Assembly (NCBI RefSeq): GCF_028372415.1
Contig: NC_092878.1
Span: 5,235,501 to 5,299,500 of the forward strand
Direction of reading: 5' to 3'
Origin: Notamacropus eugenii
Taxonomy: Eukaryota; Chordata; Mammalia; Diprotodontia; Macropodidae
Length of the DNA: 64,000 nucleotides
Of the stretch, positions 23,275-33,789 are shown in pieces (positions within the stretch are counted from its first letter, which is position 1; every line of letters begins with the position of its first letter). The translations under genes were made by a program, and so were the position numbers. The notes under the pieces are model-generated. The model had not been told where the DNA came from, did no database searches, and was given only the letters and a program-made list of their open reading frames with translations.

Positions 23275-23530
23275 CTAGAGGCAGTTAGGTAACAGTCACT
23301 ACTACAACACTGGCTTTGGAGTCAGGAAGACTTCAAATCTAGCCTCAGACTAGTCATGTGATTCCAGGTGAATTATTTAACCTTTAACCTTTCTCAGGAA
23401 GTAAAATGAAAATACTAATAACACCTAACTCCTGGGGTTCTTGTTGTTAGGGCCAAATGAAATAATATTTGTAAAATACTTTGGAATCCTTCAAGGACTA
23501 TGTAAATGAGTTATAATTATACGTTTGCTA
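23275..23530 (+). repeat. tRNA-derived SINE
   Basis: 'GAGGCAGTTAGGTAACAGT', 'TTTGGAGTCAGGAAGACTTC', 'TAGTCATGTGATTCCAGGTG' and 'AATACTTTGGAATCCTTCAA'. A sense-strand copy of the common marsupial SINE. Confidence 0.75.
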
Positions 23531-23674
23531 CTGTGATAATTTTTTTAAAACCAGACTTGTGATTTCATTGACATAGGGAAATCTTGGGTTGGGAGCCCCC
23601 CTTCCCACCTCTCAATATAGGTCTACAACTTCTTTTTTAGGAGAGTTTCCTGTGCACACTTAGAGGTCATCAGT

Positions 23675-23800
23675 CTGTCAGTAAGCACCATTTAAGCCCC
23701 TACTATGTACCAGGCACTCTGCTAAGTACCGGGAATGCAAATACGAAAAAGAAAGGTAGTCCCTGCTCTCAAGGAGCCTACAACCTAATGGGGGAAGACA
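23675..23800 (+). repeat. Old LINE-like repeat, 5' portion
   Basis: 'CACCATTTAAGCCCCTACTA', 'ACCAGGCACTCTGCTAAGTA' and 'CCTGCTCTCAAGGAGCCTAC', the opening phrases of the repeat seen at 10960-11880 and elsewhere. Confidence 0.6.
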
Positions 23801-24119
23801 GGACTCAAAGGGCAATGACTTTCCCAGGGTCTCACACCAAGAATTTGGGAGAGGCAACGTGAGCTTCCTTCCTCAAGCCAGTCATCTCTCTCTTCCCTAG
23901 ATGATGCTAACTTTATTCCAAATTTATGATCATAATGACCGATGTTAAGAAGAGTGACAAGAAGCAGTGTTTCATAAAGGACAGAGAGCCAGTCCCAGAG
24001 TCTGGAAGACCTGCCTTTGGCGGGCACTGCCATGACTCTTGGGCAAGTCTTTGAGACTCAAAGCTGCGAAACAGCGGCCAGTCTACGCCAGTGCGAGTTC
24101 CCTAAAGTGATGAAATAAC

Positions 24120-24530
24120 AGCCTCAACAGCGATGATAAACATAATAGTAACTACATATTATATACATGATGATGATATAATGGAATTCTGTACTTTTTA
24201 TATTATGTAAATATATCACACAAAGCGTATAAATGTATGGTTCTAGAATACACGAATCACATAATATATGATATAATCATATGCAAATATCACATCAATA
24301 TGTATATATGTTAATTTGCATATAATTATACAAACTATTGCGTGACTATATGATATATGCTGTTTTTTGAATATACATATAATTATGCACAAATTATGTA
24401 AATATATAGTCTGTATCACATATACTTATATGACACATAGAAATATATAATTATACGCCATATACAATGTGTTATATAAAATATCATTACATACAAAATA
24501 TATATTATAAGTATATCGCTCTTGGATGCT
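24120..24530. repeat. AT-rich low-complexity block
   Basis: About 400 bp of imperfect TATA/CATA repeats with no coding signal. Confidence 0.8.
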
Positions 24531-24639
24531 GTTTTAAATATGATATTTTATTAAAGATCTCCTATAAATGTAGTTACAGTCTATAATGTTTAGATCTTTA
24601 TTTTACATGTTCATTTATGTTGTGCATTTTATTATTATT

Positions 24640-25420
24640 AAGAATAATCACAGCTAACGTTTATATTCTCTTGAAGGTTTACAAAACTTGGCACAATATA
24701 AGTGCTTTTCATTCATTCACCTGATTTGATCCTTACAACAACCTGTGAGGTGAACACTGTCATATTACCATCTTGCAAATGAGGTAGCGGAGTTATGTTG
24801 TGTCTTGCGCTGGGTAAAACACCCAGCAAACATCAGAAGCAGGGCACAGACTCTGGTCTTCCTCATCTGAGGTCCAGCGTGTTACCTGCTAGGCCACCAG
24901 CTATTTTCCTTCCTCCCTGCTCCCCCCATTCCAGCTCAACTAAGGTCATGCTTTGCATAACTTCTCCACTCCTCCCTTCCCCAGGCACAAAATTTCCTAT
25001 TTATGGCTCTGTCCGTAATCCTGGACAACGTGTCATACTTCAGACTGGGCTCTGAGGTGGCTACACTAGTTATCTCTAAAGATTCTTCGCAACTAGCTGT
25101 GAAGTCAAAGGACCTGGATTAAAATTCTGTCTCTGATAATCAGATGTCACATGCAGCATTCCTATCTTCAGCCAAAATACAGTTCCTCACCTATAAAATG
25201 AGGGGGTTGGACCATATGGCTTCTGAGATCCCTGTCTCTCGAGATCTATGGAGCTATGAGCATAGTGTTCAAGTTGGAAATCACCCTAGAAAGCAGCTCT
25301 GCTACTACTCCTCACACTCATATCTCCCTTGTGTGGGCCTGTTTCCTTGTCTAGAAGATGAGGGGTTTGGACTCAATGACCTCTATGTCATCTTCCAGCT
25401 CTCAATCATTGGACTAGAGT
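24640..25420. repeat. MIR and SINE fragments
   Basis: 24640-24900 is MIR-like ('ATTTGATCCTTACAACAACC', 'TGTGAGGTGAACACTGTCAT'). 25080-25240 and 25250-25420 are two + strand SINE remnants with 'CCTATAAAATGAGGGGGTTG' and 'TCTAGAAGATGAGGGGTTTG'. Confidence 0.6.
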
Positions 25421-25889
25421 CTGTATTTGGATTGGTCCATGGACTGTGGCAGGCAAAGACTCTTCTATAAAAGGAACAAGTGAGATGGGTAGGATTAAAG
25501 GGAGGGAATCACCCCTTCCTTCCTCACCTCTCCACCCTCTTTACTTCTGATCCTCAGTGTAAAAGGCACCCCAGAAGCAGACAGGGCTTCCTGAGTCCCA
25601 TCTACCTCCAGGCCCTGCTGACACTTTGCCCTTTAACTACCAGAATTTACTCCCTACAAAGAACTGGCCCATGTAGGAAGGGGGAAAGTCTGCAGGTGCA
25701 TGAACGAGGTGGGTGAACTTTGAAGAAAGTATGTAAGAGCCCAACCTAGACTAGCTGCCCTCCTCCCTCCAGTTCCCCATTAACCTCTCCCGGGGTATCT
25801 CTGAGGCTCCCTCTATTTTAAGTTGATCGAACTAGAACAAATGCACCGAAAACCATGAAATGAAATGAGCCAAGTGAGAAGGCATTTCA

Positions 25890-25910
25890 CCCCCCCCCCC
25901 CCCCGCCCCC
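25890..25910 (-). repeat. G15/G5 run in SLC24A5 intron 1
   Basis: On the transcribed sense strand this reads GGGGG, C, then fifteen G, starting 49 nt after the exon 1 donor. It is a potential G-quadruplex former and a likely slippage hotspot. Confidence 0.9.
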
Positions 25911-25958
25911 GGCAAAGCTGAGAGGGAAGACAGGAGCAAAAGCAGTGGAGATGCCTAC

Positions 25959-26076
25959 CTGTGTCCCTGGGGAGCCGTTGTGGGTAGGGAGCCCCGTGGG
26001 GAGGCAGGTGGGCCATGGCCCAGAGAATTCCTAGCAGCACGAGCCTCCTGCAGTACCTCCCGGCTCGCTTCTCCAT
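25959..26076 (-). CDS. SLC24A5: SLC24A5 exon 1 (start codon, residues 1-39)
   Basis: It encodes a basic N-terminus ('MEKRAGRYCRR'), the hydrophobic 'LVLLGILWAMAHL' expected of a signal peptide, and 'PQRLPRDT'. The start at 26074-26076 has G at -3 and G at +4. The human start is at the matching place, one residue different in spacing. The donor is CAG|GTAGGC, leaving phase 1. Confidence 0.95.
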
Positions 26077-26105
26077 TTCCCTCCTCCTTGGATGCTCTGT
26101 GCCAT
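26031..26105 (-). other. Possible upstream ORF overlapping the SLC24A5 start
   Basis: An ATG at 26103-26105 (context CCCATGG) opens a 24-codon frame that overlaps the main start in another frame and stops at TAG (26031-26033). It matters only if the transcript starts upstream of 26105, which the sequence alone does not settle. Confidence 0.35.
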
Positions 26106-26122
26106 GGGAGGAGAGTCAAACA

Positions 26123-26128
26123 GGATTA
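26123..26128 (+). promoter_or_regulatory. OTX-type (bicoid) site, GGATTA
   Basis: GGATTA (TAATCC on the gene strand), 6 bp from the M-box. OTX2 acts together with MITF in the retinal pigment epithelium, and the pairing here is inferred from motifs only. Confidence 0.35.
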
Positions 26129-26133
26129 ATCTG

Positions 26134-26141
26134 TCATGTGA
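26134..26141 (-). promoter_or_regulatory. MITF-type M-box (TCATGTGA / TCACATGA)
   Basis: A perfect 8-bp extended E-box with flanking T and A, the preferred MITF/TFE site, 58-65 bp upstream of the SLC24A5 start codon. MITF drives many melanosome genes. The site fits a pigment-cell promoter but binding is inferred. Confidence 0.6.
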
Positions 26142-26691
26142 GGCAAGTCTCCTGCCTAGTGCCCTGCCCCCAGTACATCTCAGCCAGGCCAGGGTGCTGT
26201 TAGGGGGGCCATGCTGGTTGGCTGACTGACTGGGTCCATTCGCCCTCAGGTCAGGAGACTAAAGCAGGCGTTGGGATAAAAAGTAGAGAAATTAGGCGAT
26301 GAATGGCTTACAGAAGGAGGAGCCTGGCCTCTGGCCTTTCCCAGAATTGGGAACCATACTATACGCCATAATATGAAGAGGGTTGGATTTTTGAATCGAT
26401 GGATATGGATTTGAATCTAGACTTTTCCACTTGGACGCTGGGTGTTACTTCATCTCTTGGGATCTCATTTTTCTTTTCTTCATGCAACAGCCAGGGGTAT
26501 GTCCCACTCACAAGTGACTGTCACAGTGCGTTTCCTCTTTTCGACAACAAGGGATATCTATCCCCACTCAAAGATGACTGCTTCAGATTCTAGGACCTGT
26601 ATGGATCTGCATGACTCACTCACAAGCCCCTTCTGATGGGTTTCCTTTTTTCTTTCTGGTTAGTCAGAGGACATAATCAGTATTAACTGCA
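26142..26691. other. SLC24A5 upstream region, no gene seen
   Basis: No repeat or coding signal that I recognise. It is probably the proximal 5' flank of SLC24A5. Confidence 0.6.
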
Positions 26692-26820
26692 GAGGTTCTT
26701 TCACCTAGGGTCCATGAACTTAAATTATAACTATTTCAATACAGTCTGTCTCCTTTGTAATCTATGTACTTTATGCATTTAAAAACATTATAGGCTTCAC
26801 CAGACCGCCAAAGGGTTCCA

Positions 26821-26889
<69 letters not shown>

Positions 26890-26905
26890 TAAGAACCTGT
26901 GATTT
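26692..26905. mobile_element. hAT-like short inverted-repeat element with (CA)n expansion
   Basis: The ends are 'AGAGGTTCTTTCACCT' and 'AAAGGTTAAGAACCTGTG', inverted repeats. The interior has 'GGTCCATGAACTTAAATTAT', 'ATGCATTTAAAAACATTATA' and 'GGCTTCACCAGACCGCCAAAG'. A (CA)n run at 26823-26883 has expanded within it. Confidence 0.7.
26823..26883. repeat. (CA)n microsatellite
   Basis: About 30 perfect CA units inside the hAT-like element. Confidence 0.98.
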
Positions 26906-27755
26906 TCAAGCAAAGGAATGTAATGAAATAGCATGGTTAGAAAACATTTCTTGCCATAAACCAGGGCAAACTATCCCACAATACATGCACCATCAAGTGG
27001 AAAGAATGGATACCTGTAGGGAACCCTCATGGAGAAGCAGAGATGTAAAGGCCTGCATTGTAAGGAATGTGGGGGGGAGGGGCTGGGAGGGGAGGAAGAA
27101 GGGGATGGGGGCGGTTGCACACACAAAAAGGCACATATATGGAGAACATACATGGATAAGCCACACATACAGAGAGGCAGCTCACACTTACAGTGCTTCT
27201 GCCTGCTCCCTGATGGTGTTCCATGCTATGAAGTCTCCCTGCTTGCTCCCCACTGATCTCATGCAGTCTCTGCTGGGTATAGAATCTCCCTCTATTGAGT
27301 GGGGGGAGGAGCAGTGTGCAATTTCTGGTGACCATTGCTCCCCACTGCTCTTTCATGGCTGCTGGTTGGCCATGTTCCAAAGGGCTCATGGTGGCCCCAC
27401 GATTTGCTAGCTTGGGGACCCTCTCTCTGCTGTAGCCTGAGGAGAAGTGAGTTTTGTCACTGTTCTATTAGCTTCAAGTACAGGGGCCTTTGGCTTTATC
27501 CTGTTTAGAAAAGCAAGGCATCTAATTAAGGCGTCTAATCACCAGACTGGGGGAAAAAAGCTCTTAGCTTATCTCTCATAAGGTTTTGTGTTTTTTAGTC
27601 TGTTTCTCTTAAGACTTGATAGGAATAAGGGTTTCTTTTCCAGAAGGCACCTCAATGAGGCTACTGAGGTCTTTGGAATGCAGAGCCACCCCAGCTAATC
27701 AGTGATTTCAGGCTTAAGTCTATTTTTATCACCTCAACTTCCTTTCTTCAATAAC
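26906..27755. other. Intergenic, nothing recognised
   Basis: Overlapping open frames on both strands around 26970-27410 are of unequal composition and match nothing I know. I see no splice or start context supporting a gene. Confidence 0.6.
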
Positions 27756-27757
27756 TT

Positions 27758-27975
27758 CATTGTTGTTCAGTCATGTCCCCATCTGGAGTTTTCTTGGCAG
27801 AGATATCAGAGTGATTTGCCATTTCCTTCTCCAACTCATGTTGGAGATGAGGAAACTGAAGCAAATTGTTACATGACTTGCCCAGGGTCATACAGCTAGT
27901 GTCTGAGGCCAGATTTAATGTCAAGAAAATGAGGCTACCTGACTCCAGGCTCAGCACTCTATCCACGGCACTACC
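27758..27975 (-). repeat. Marsupial tRNA-derived SINE, antisense
   Basis: 'TTGTTGTTCAGTCATGTCCC', 'GATTTGCCATTTCCTTCTCC', 'GGAAACTGAAGCAAATTGTT' and 'CTCTATCCACGGCACTACCT'. Nearly full length. Confidence 0.85.
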
Positions 27976-28104
27976 TGATAACTTAGGGCAATTTTTTACT
28001 CACTCTAATCCATCCTCCACAAAGCTGCAGAAGTGATTTTTTTCCCCGTAGCTCAGGTGTGACAAGCCACACCCCTATAATTTACCGTGGTTACCAAGTA
28101 CTTG

Positions 28105-28265
28105 TAGTTTGCCCTTCATTCTTGAGAAGGACCGATGACATCAGGAGGGTGACGTCTTGATTTGTTAATGGATTGGCTTTAAGTGAGGCAGGGCTGTGCA
28201 GAGTCACCAACCTCACTGTCTCCTCCAGTCAGTGGAAGTTTCTAAGTCAAGAAAATTAGCAATGG
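28105..28265 (-). repeat. RTE-tailed SINE, antisense
   Basis: 'TTGAGAAGGACCGATGACAT', 'TTAAGTGAGGCAGGGCTGTG' and 'CAGAGTCACCAACCTCACTG' are the reverse complement of the 3' half of the SINE at 32706-33000. Confidence 0.7.
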
Positions 28266-28319
28266 CCCCAGATATAGAAGGAGACCCTGGTCTATTTAAG
28301 CTAAGGTCTTTCCCAGGTC

Positions 28320-29030
28320 TCAGTTTGTCCCAATTACCTCTAGGATCGAATAGAAACTCCTTCATCTGACATTTAAACCTCTTCAGTTTTTCTAGTTATC
28401 TCATGAATTATTCTCCACATACCAGGCAACTGGTGGTGCCATGGATACAGAGCTAAGCCTGAAATGAGGAAGACCTGAGTTCAAATCCAATGTCAGACAC
28501 CTTCTGGCTATATCATGTTGGGCAACACAGTTAACCTCTGTTTACCTCTGTTTCCTTCACTGTATAATATGTATATATATATATAATAGCACCTGCTCCA
28601 CAGGGTAGTTCTTGGGATTAGTATGGTCTCTTCCCGATCCCCATGATGCTGCTTCTAACACACAAGGCTCCATCTCCTCTCTCCATTCGTATTCATACCT
28701 AGAGTGCTCTTCCTTCTCACTTTTTCCTCTCACTGTACCTGGCTTCCTTCACAACTTGGCTGAAGCACAACTTCCTCTTTCTCTGGTCCTTCACCTCTCA
28801 TTCCCTCCCTCCCCCATACCCCTCCACAGCTACTAGTCCTTTGCACCCAAGGTCTTGGTACCTGGTCTGTATCCATCTTGTATATATACTCATATATACA
28901 TGCACATTGCCTCTCTCCTTAGAATGTCAGTCCCTGGACGTCAGGAACTATCTTTGCCTTTTCTTTGTAACCTCAGCATTTAACCAAATGCCTGACACAG
29001 AGTAAGTGGTTAGTGAATATGGATTGATTG
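28320..29030 (+). mobile_element. L2-type LINE 3' end, interrupted by a SINE
   Basis: 'AGGATCGAATAGAAACTCCT', 'TAGAGTGCTCTTCCTTCTCA', 'TAGAATGTCAGTCCCTGGAC' and 'GCCTGACACAGAGTAAGTGG'. A sense-strand SINE (about 28425-28620) has inserted into it. Confidence 0.7.
28425..28620 (+). repeat. tRNA-derived SINE nested in L2
   Basis: 'GTGCCATGGATACAGAGCTA', 'AGACCTGAGTTCAAATCCAA' (B box) and 'GGCTATATCATGTTGGGCAA'. It splits the surrounding L2 3' end. Confidence 0.7.
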
Positions 29031-29289
29031 ATTAATTGGTTCAATCTATATCCAGAGTTTGCATATGTACAAAGTGACAATTTCACCTCTGGGAATGTGG
29101 GAAATGTTTTATTTTTCTTTTGGTCTCTTAAAACTTCTATTTCCTGATGTATACTTGATGAAAAATGTCCCCTTTACTCAATTATTTGGACACTGAATTT
29201 AGCACAGGACTGGTTACAGATCACAGATTTGCCCTTGCATCTCTAGTAATAGCAACGGGAGTCTTTGTTTCTTAATCCTACTTTTTCTC

Positions 29290-29625
29290 CCTGCAGTATC
29301 TGTCCTTAGAAATGGACTGTGTATACATAAACTTTTTGACTACCAATCCAGTGCACTGACACAGGACCGCTCAGCATCGCGTGCCCACATCCAAAAGGGT
29401 GGAGTGCTCTATGAGCAAAGCAGAATTGAAACAGCTCAAAGGAAATGTAGGAGGAGCAAAGTTAAGGTATGCACCCCAAATATTCACACGGACTATCTGT
29501 GCCTGACCTGTGGTAGAGCATTCCAAGCTCGTATTGGTCTGGTCAGCCACCGTCGGACGCACTGAAACTTGCCTTTATCACGGTGAGGTCATTTTGGTTC
29601 TCTTCAAGAACTAAGGACAACAACC
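29290..29625 (+). mobile_element. RTE-class LINE 3' end with C-terminal zinc finger
   Basis: One frame is open from about 29299 to a TGA at 29563-29565. It has the look of an RTE-type ORF2 C-terminus: 'QDRSASRAHIQKGG', a basic 'RIETAQRKCRRSK' and a final C2H2 finger (29500-29562; C-X2-C-X12-H-X3-H, with 'ARIGLVSHRRTH'). After the stop comes 'TTCAAGAACTAAGGACAACA', resembling the 3' tail of the RTE-tailed SINEs in this window. It is a 5'-truncated copy. Confidence 0.7.
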
Positions 29626-30935
29626 ATATATGTGTGTATATATGTATATGTATATATGCATACAAATACAGATATATGTGTGTACATATATATGAACATA
29701 TATATACATACATAATAAGTGCTTGCTGAGTTTAAATTTGCTTTGGTCTCCTTAATACTTCTGAAAGTTGTTAAAGATCAATGATAGTACAGATATATAG
29801 ACAGAATTATGATGATTAGGGCTGTAGTAAATAGACATACAAATGAGGAAGAAAGCAGATGCCTGAGCAACTAAAACAGTCTTTATGAGAAGTTCAAAAC
29901 TGGTTATTTGACCTTTGGTCAATCTTTATACCCTACCCATCTAATACTGCCCCTACGAAAGGGAACATTCACAAATCTCCTATAGAAAGAGATTCTCCTG
30001 AACAAGTAACCAATGTGAATGAAAGGAGATATCTATGAGAAACGGCACAATACAAGAGATGCTAGAGTGGAAAATCCTTCTCCTTCCCTGAGTGTCTTTA
30101 GAAAGTTAGGAGACCTGATGGGGAGAAGAAGGGGATCATTCCTGGCTGACATTTCGAGTAATCTCAGTCATTTCAGAGGCACCTTGAAGCTGCCCTATAG
30201 CTTCATGTTTTATCAACTTTTTAAGAAATCAGCAGAAAAAAATGATGAGCTGGCTTGGTTTTCCATTTCTAGCTCTGCTGGGAAGCAAAAAGTACAGTCT
30301 GGGTGTTCTGGTCCTGGCTTGGCAAAAATTCCCAGGCACATTTGAGTTTTGCTGGGAAATGCTTCCCACTCTGACCATTTCTGCCATGACCATTTCAGGA
30401 ACTAGATATCTCAATCTTCTGTGTGGCTGTGCTATGAGTGAGGTTTTGGTGACTGACTCACCAAAGTATAGTCCAGAAACACAGCAGAAACTCTTCAGCA
30501 GCTGAAAACCTTATATGAATATATCCTGTGGAATCAAAATGTGGTCTTCTTGTCCACTGCAGCTGAGGCTGTGGGAAGGAGTGCCTTAGGTTGATTCTAT
30601 GAGAAAGTTTCTAATGAAGTTTTCCTCTTTGGACCACAATAACATGATTTATGCCTGAACTGCCCCACCTTTTCCCCTACCCTCTCACAATAAAACCACA
30701 TAAACATAGCCAAGTGATCTATCCAGCCTACATGTGGGTAAAACGCTATGGGAAATAAATTAGTGGTGAAGAGTGATATAATGTACAATGGAGCCACATA
30801 TTTATTGTTTAAAGATACTTATTGATTAAAATTTAACTGAAAATACATTTCCCTTAATACAGGTATGCCTAGTCTTACACAAATCAACAAATCAACATAT
30901 GGTAGGAGGGGAGGAGATGGGAGACAAGAAAAATA
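29626..30935. other. Intergenic, TG/TA microsatellite then nothing recognised
   Basis: 29627-29715 is a TGTG/TATA repeat. 29720-30935 contains overlapping open frames around 30019-30505, without any family resemblance I can name. Confidence 0.55.
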
Positions 30936-30944
30936 GTGTTGAAA

Positions 30945-31090
30945 AGCAGAATGGGGAAAGCACTTGAGTCTGCACAGACCCGTGTTCAAATCCTGGCTCT
31001 ATCACGAGCAACATGACCGTGGAGAAGACAATGACCCCCTCTAAGCTTCAGTTTCCTTAAATGGGGATAATACTTTTGGTATGTTCAGAT
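30945..31090 (+). repeat. tRNA-derived SINE fragment
   Basis: 'TGCACAGACCCGTGTTCAAA' (B box) and 'AGCTTCAGTTTCCTTAAATG'. Confidence 0.65.
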
Positions 31091-31117
31091 GTTTGCTAAG
31101 CAAGCATCCCTATCTTA

Positions 31118-31338
31118 TGCTGAGTCACTGTGACCCTGTGGACCACACAGTCCATGCGGGTTTTCTTGGCAAAGATCTGGAGTGGTTTGCTATTTCCTTC
31201 TCCAGCAGATTAAGGCAAGCAGAGGTTAAGTGACCTGCCCAGGGTCACACAGCTACTCAGTATCTGAGACCAGATTTGAACTTAGGTCTTCCTGACTCCA
31301 GGCCTAGAGCTCTATCCACTGAACCACCTAGGTGCCTC
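31118..31338 (-). repeat. Marsupial tRNA-derived SINE, antisense
   Basis: 'GTCACTGTGACCCTGTGGAC', 'GGTTTTCTTGGCAAAGATCT', 'GACCTGCCCAGGGTCACACA' and 'CTCTATCCACTGAACCACCT'. Full-length pattern. Confidence 0.88.
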
Positions 31339-31379
31339 CAATTTAATGCTTATTAGCAGGCAACCATTAAGCAGGATTA

Positions 31380-31875
31380 TTTACATGTTCAAAGAAATCT
31401 TGAATGATCTTGACACATGGATGTGACACACTTTGTTGTAAAAGACTCTGTAAAGCGTTTTTGTTCAGCTGAGTCAAATGCTTTTTTTATAGTATGATGG
31501 GGTCCTATATTTTCTGCATCCTTCAGTCAACTGAGATGTTAAAAATTGATCCATTGTTGAATGATGCTCATAAAAGCCTTATTTCCTATTAATATCATCG
31601 TTGAGGAAGGCCATGATGCATGCAGAGATGAACCTTATAGATGACTTTGTATAAATGAGGGTGAAGGCATATAGATTGGTGGTTATTTTTCTGTTCATAT
31701 TTTTTAAATCAATGAGGTCTAAGATTTTTTCCCTCTTTCCCTCTGGTATCTCACCCTCTTTTAAATACCTTGTAAATTCATCCTTCAGTGCCTCATCACT
31801 TTTATTGCCTGCAGCATGCTTCTCCTTCACATGAACTTAGCCTAATTTGCTTGTTTTCCTGTCTTTGTTTTCTTT
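31380..31875 (-). mobile_element. RTE-class LINE reverse-transcriptase fragment
   Basis: The minus-strand frame 31579-31830 encodes 'EALKDEFTRYLKEGEIPEG', the segment that precedes the 'NYRP' block in RTE-type reverse transcriptases. The block itself is damaged ('DLKNMNRKITT'). The remaining frame is broken, so the copy is dead. Confidence 0.65.
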
Positions 31876-32159
31876 AGTCTAATTCTGCCCTTTGTACAAA
31901 GTAAGTGCTACACAAAGTAAATTACAAGGTAATTTTGTAGGGAGAGACCACTAACAACTAGGGGGATGAGGATTGGGAACACACTATTCATGAAGATGAG
32001 ACGAGACTGAAAAAAAGCTAGGGAGCGCTTAGAGATGTAGCTAAGGAAGAAAAACCTCTCCTAGATGGAAGCCATTTTATGCAGAGGCATGGAGGCCAGA
32101 GATAGATCATTTATCGGGAGCAACAGAAAGTGGCCCAAAATAGCACAAGGGAAATCATG

Positions 32160-32670
32160 TCAAATAATAGGCAGAAGCCGGATAGTAAACGCCTTTAAAC
32201 ATCAAACCAAAAAAGTTTATATTTTATCCTAAAGGCGATGGGGGAAAACAGCGAAAGTTCTTGAACAGGGGAAGGTTATTTTGGCAGCTAGATGGAGAGT
32301 GGCTAGAAGACAGAGAATGGAAGCAGAGATACAGATGGGGAAGCCATTTGAGAAGGTCCAAGGAATAGTTAGTTGGTGAGGTCTTTTAAACAAGGGTGAC
32401 AGCTGTGTTTGGTGGAGAGGAGATGGAAATGAAATACTTTGCAGAGGTAGAATGAACAAGATTTGGTAACTGATTGGATATGGGGGATGAGAAACAGGGA
32501 AGAGCTAAGAATGACTTCAGGGTAGTGAGGATTGAGAACAGGGTTGGGTTGGGGAAGGGGATAAAGGAGATAAGTGTAGGACATTACCCCGAGATAGAAC
32601 CATCCTAAAAGGACTGGGCATGGAAATTAGTAGGACACTGAGTCAGCAGAATATCAGTTCCATAAGTAAA
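32160..32670 (+). repeat. Old LINE-like interspersed repeat
   Basis: 'TTTTATCCTAAAGGCGATGG', 'GGTAACTGATTGGATATGGG' and 'GAATGACTTCAGGGTAGTGA', the same family as 10960-11880. Family name uncertain. Confidence 0.6.
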
Positions 32671-32705
32671 GGAATTTTCTCATTTTTGTCTTTATACCTC
32701 TAACA

Positions 32706-33000
32706 ACTGGGGCAGCTAGGTGGTGCAGTGGATAGAGTACCAGTGCAGGAGTCAGAAGGACCTGAGTTCAAATCTCACCTCAGATTCTTGACACTCACTA
32801 GCTGTGTGACCTTGGGCAAGTCACTTAACCCCAACTGCCTCATCCTGGGTCATCTCCAGTCATCCTAATGACTATCTGGTCACTGGATTCAGATGGCTCT
32901 GGAGGAGAAGTGAGGCTGGTGACCTGCTTAGCCCTCCCTCACTCAAAACAAAGCCAAGTGCAAGTCGTCATCATTTCTCTGATGGCAACGAAGGACCGAC
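32706..33000 (+). repeat. Full-length RTE-tailed SINE
   Basis: The tRNA-derived head 'GGGGCAGCTAGGTGGTGCAG', B box 'GAGTTCAAATCTCACC', 'CTAGCTGTGTGACCTTGGGC', then a second module 'GATGGCTCTGGAGGAGAAGT' and 'CTCACTCAAAACAAAGCC', ending 'GGCAACGAAGGACCGACACA'. A short possible target duplication (TCTAACA) flanks it at about 32699 and 33012. Confidence 0.85.
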
Positions 33001-33204
33001 ACACACTAACATCTAACAGATAAGGTCTTGCACGTAGTAAGAACTTATAAAGGCATTTGCCACTATAAAGTTTATTATACAGTTAGTCTGACCAGCATAA
33101 CTGTGTATTTCTGTTTCTCCTTGCTTTGCCTTAGAACTGTCATCGCTGTTTCCCCCTTCATATTCATCCTATCCAAATTTCACAAATATTTTATTTTCTC
33201 CTCT

Positions 33205-33465
33205 TACTTTTTATACTGGTAGCACACTGCATTTGGAGTCCAGATACCTGAGTTAAAGGCTAGGAACTTTTAGTTAGTAGCTGTGTGGTTGTGAGGATGC
33301 TATTTATTCTCTCTGAGTCTCAGTTTCTTTTTATGTAAAATGGAGAAAATACTCCCCACACCACCTGACTCAGAGTGTCGTTACGGGGATCAAATGAGAT
33401 AACTAGGAATGCCATGTTTTATGAATTGCTATAAATGCCCTATACAAATATTGGCTATTTTTCTT
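33205..33465 (+). repeat. tRNA-derived SINE
   Basis: 'CACTGCATTTGGAGTCCAGA', 'CTCTGAGTCTCAGTTTCTTT' and 'AGTGTCGTTACGGGGATCAA'. Confidence 0.7.
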
Positions 33466-33789
33466 CTTTATTCTGTGGTCTGTACACATTGATTGGGGCA
33501 TTTACATGACTGTCAATTCTCTCCGTTCTCAAAGAGGTTACTTGGTAATGATTGCATTTATATTACCAACTGCTTCCTATCTGTTGTTTGCAGTACCTGG
33601 TCATCTTGAAAGATTCATAGCATCTAGTCTGATTCTTTCATTTGACGGAAAGGTACAGCCAGGCTAGAGATGTCAAGTGGATGTTGATAAGCTGCAGGGA
33701 GGGGAAGCAGCTGGGATGATGGTGATGATGGGATATGGGAGGATTAGTTGAAAGAATTGGGGATGGCTAGCTGGAAGAAGAGATTTAGA

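Larger units (their letters stand above)
22880..25958 (-). other. SLC24A5: SLC24A5 intron 1 (3.1 kb)
   Basis: It contains AT-rich low complexity, a GATA/GGTA microsatellite, SINE/MIR copies and, close to the donor, a long C-run on the + strand (G-run in the transcript). 25420-25880 shows nothing else I recognise. Confidence 0.8.

Noticed and set aside
26971..27410. Overlapping open frames of 65-141 aa on both strands
   Set aside because: Mutually overlapping in several frames, of odd composition (His/Pro/Ser-rich), with no domain I recognise. Most likely chance.
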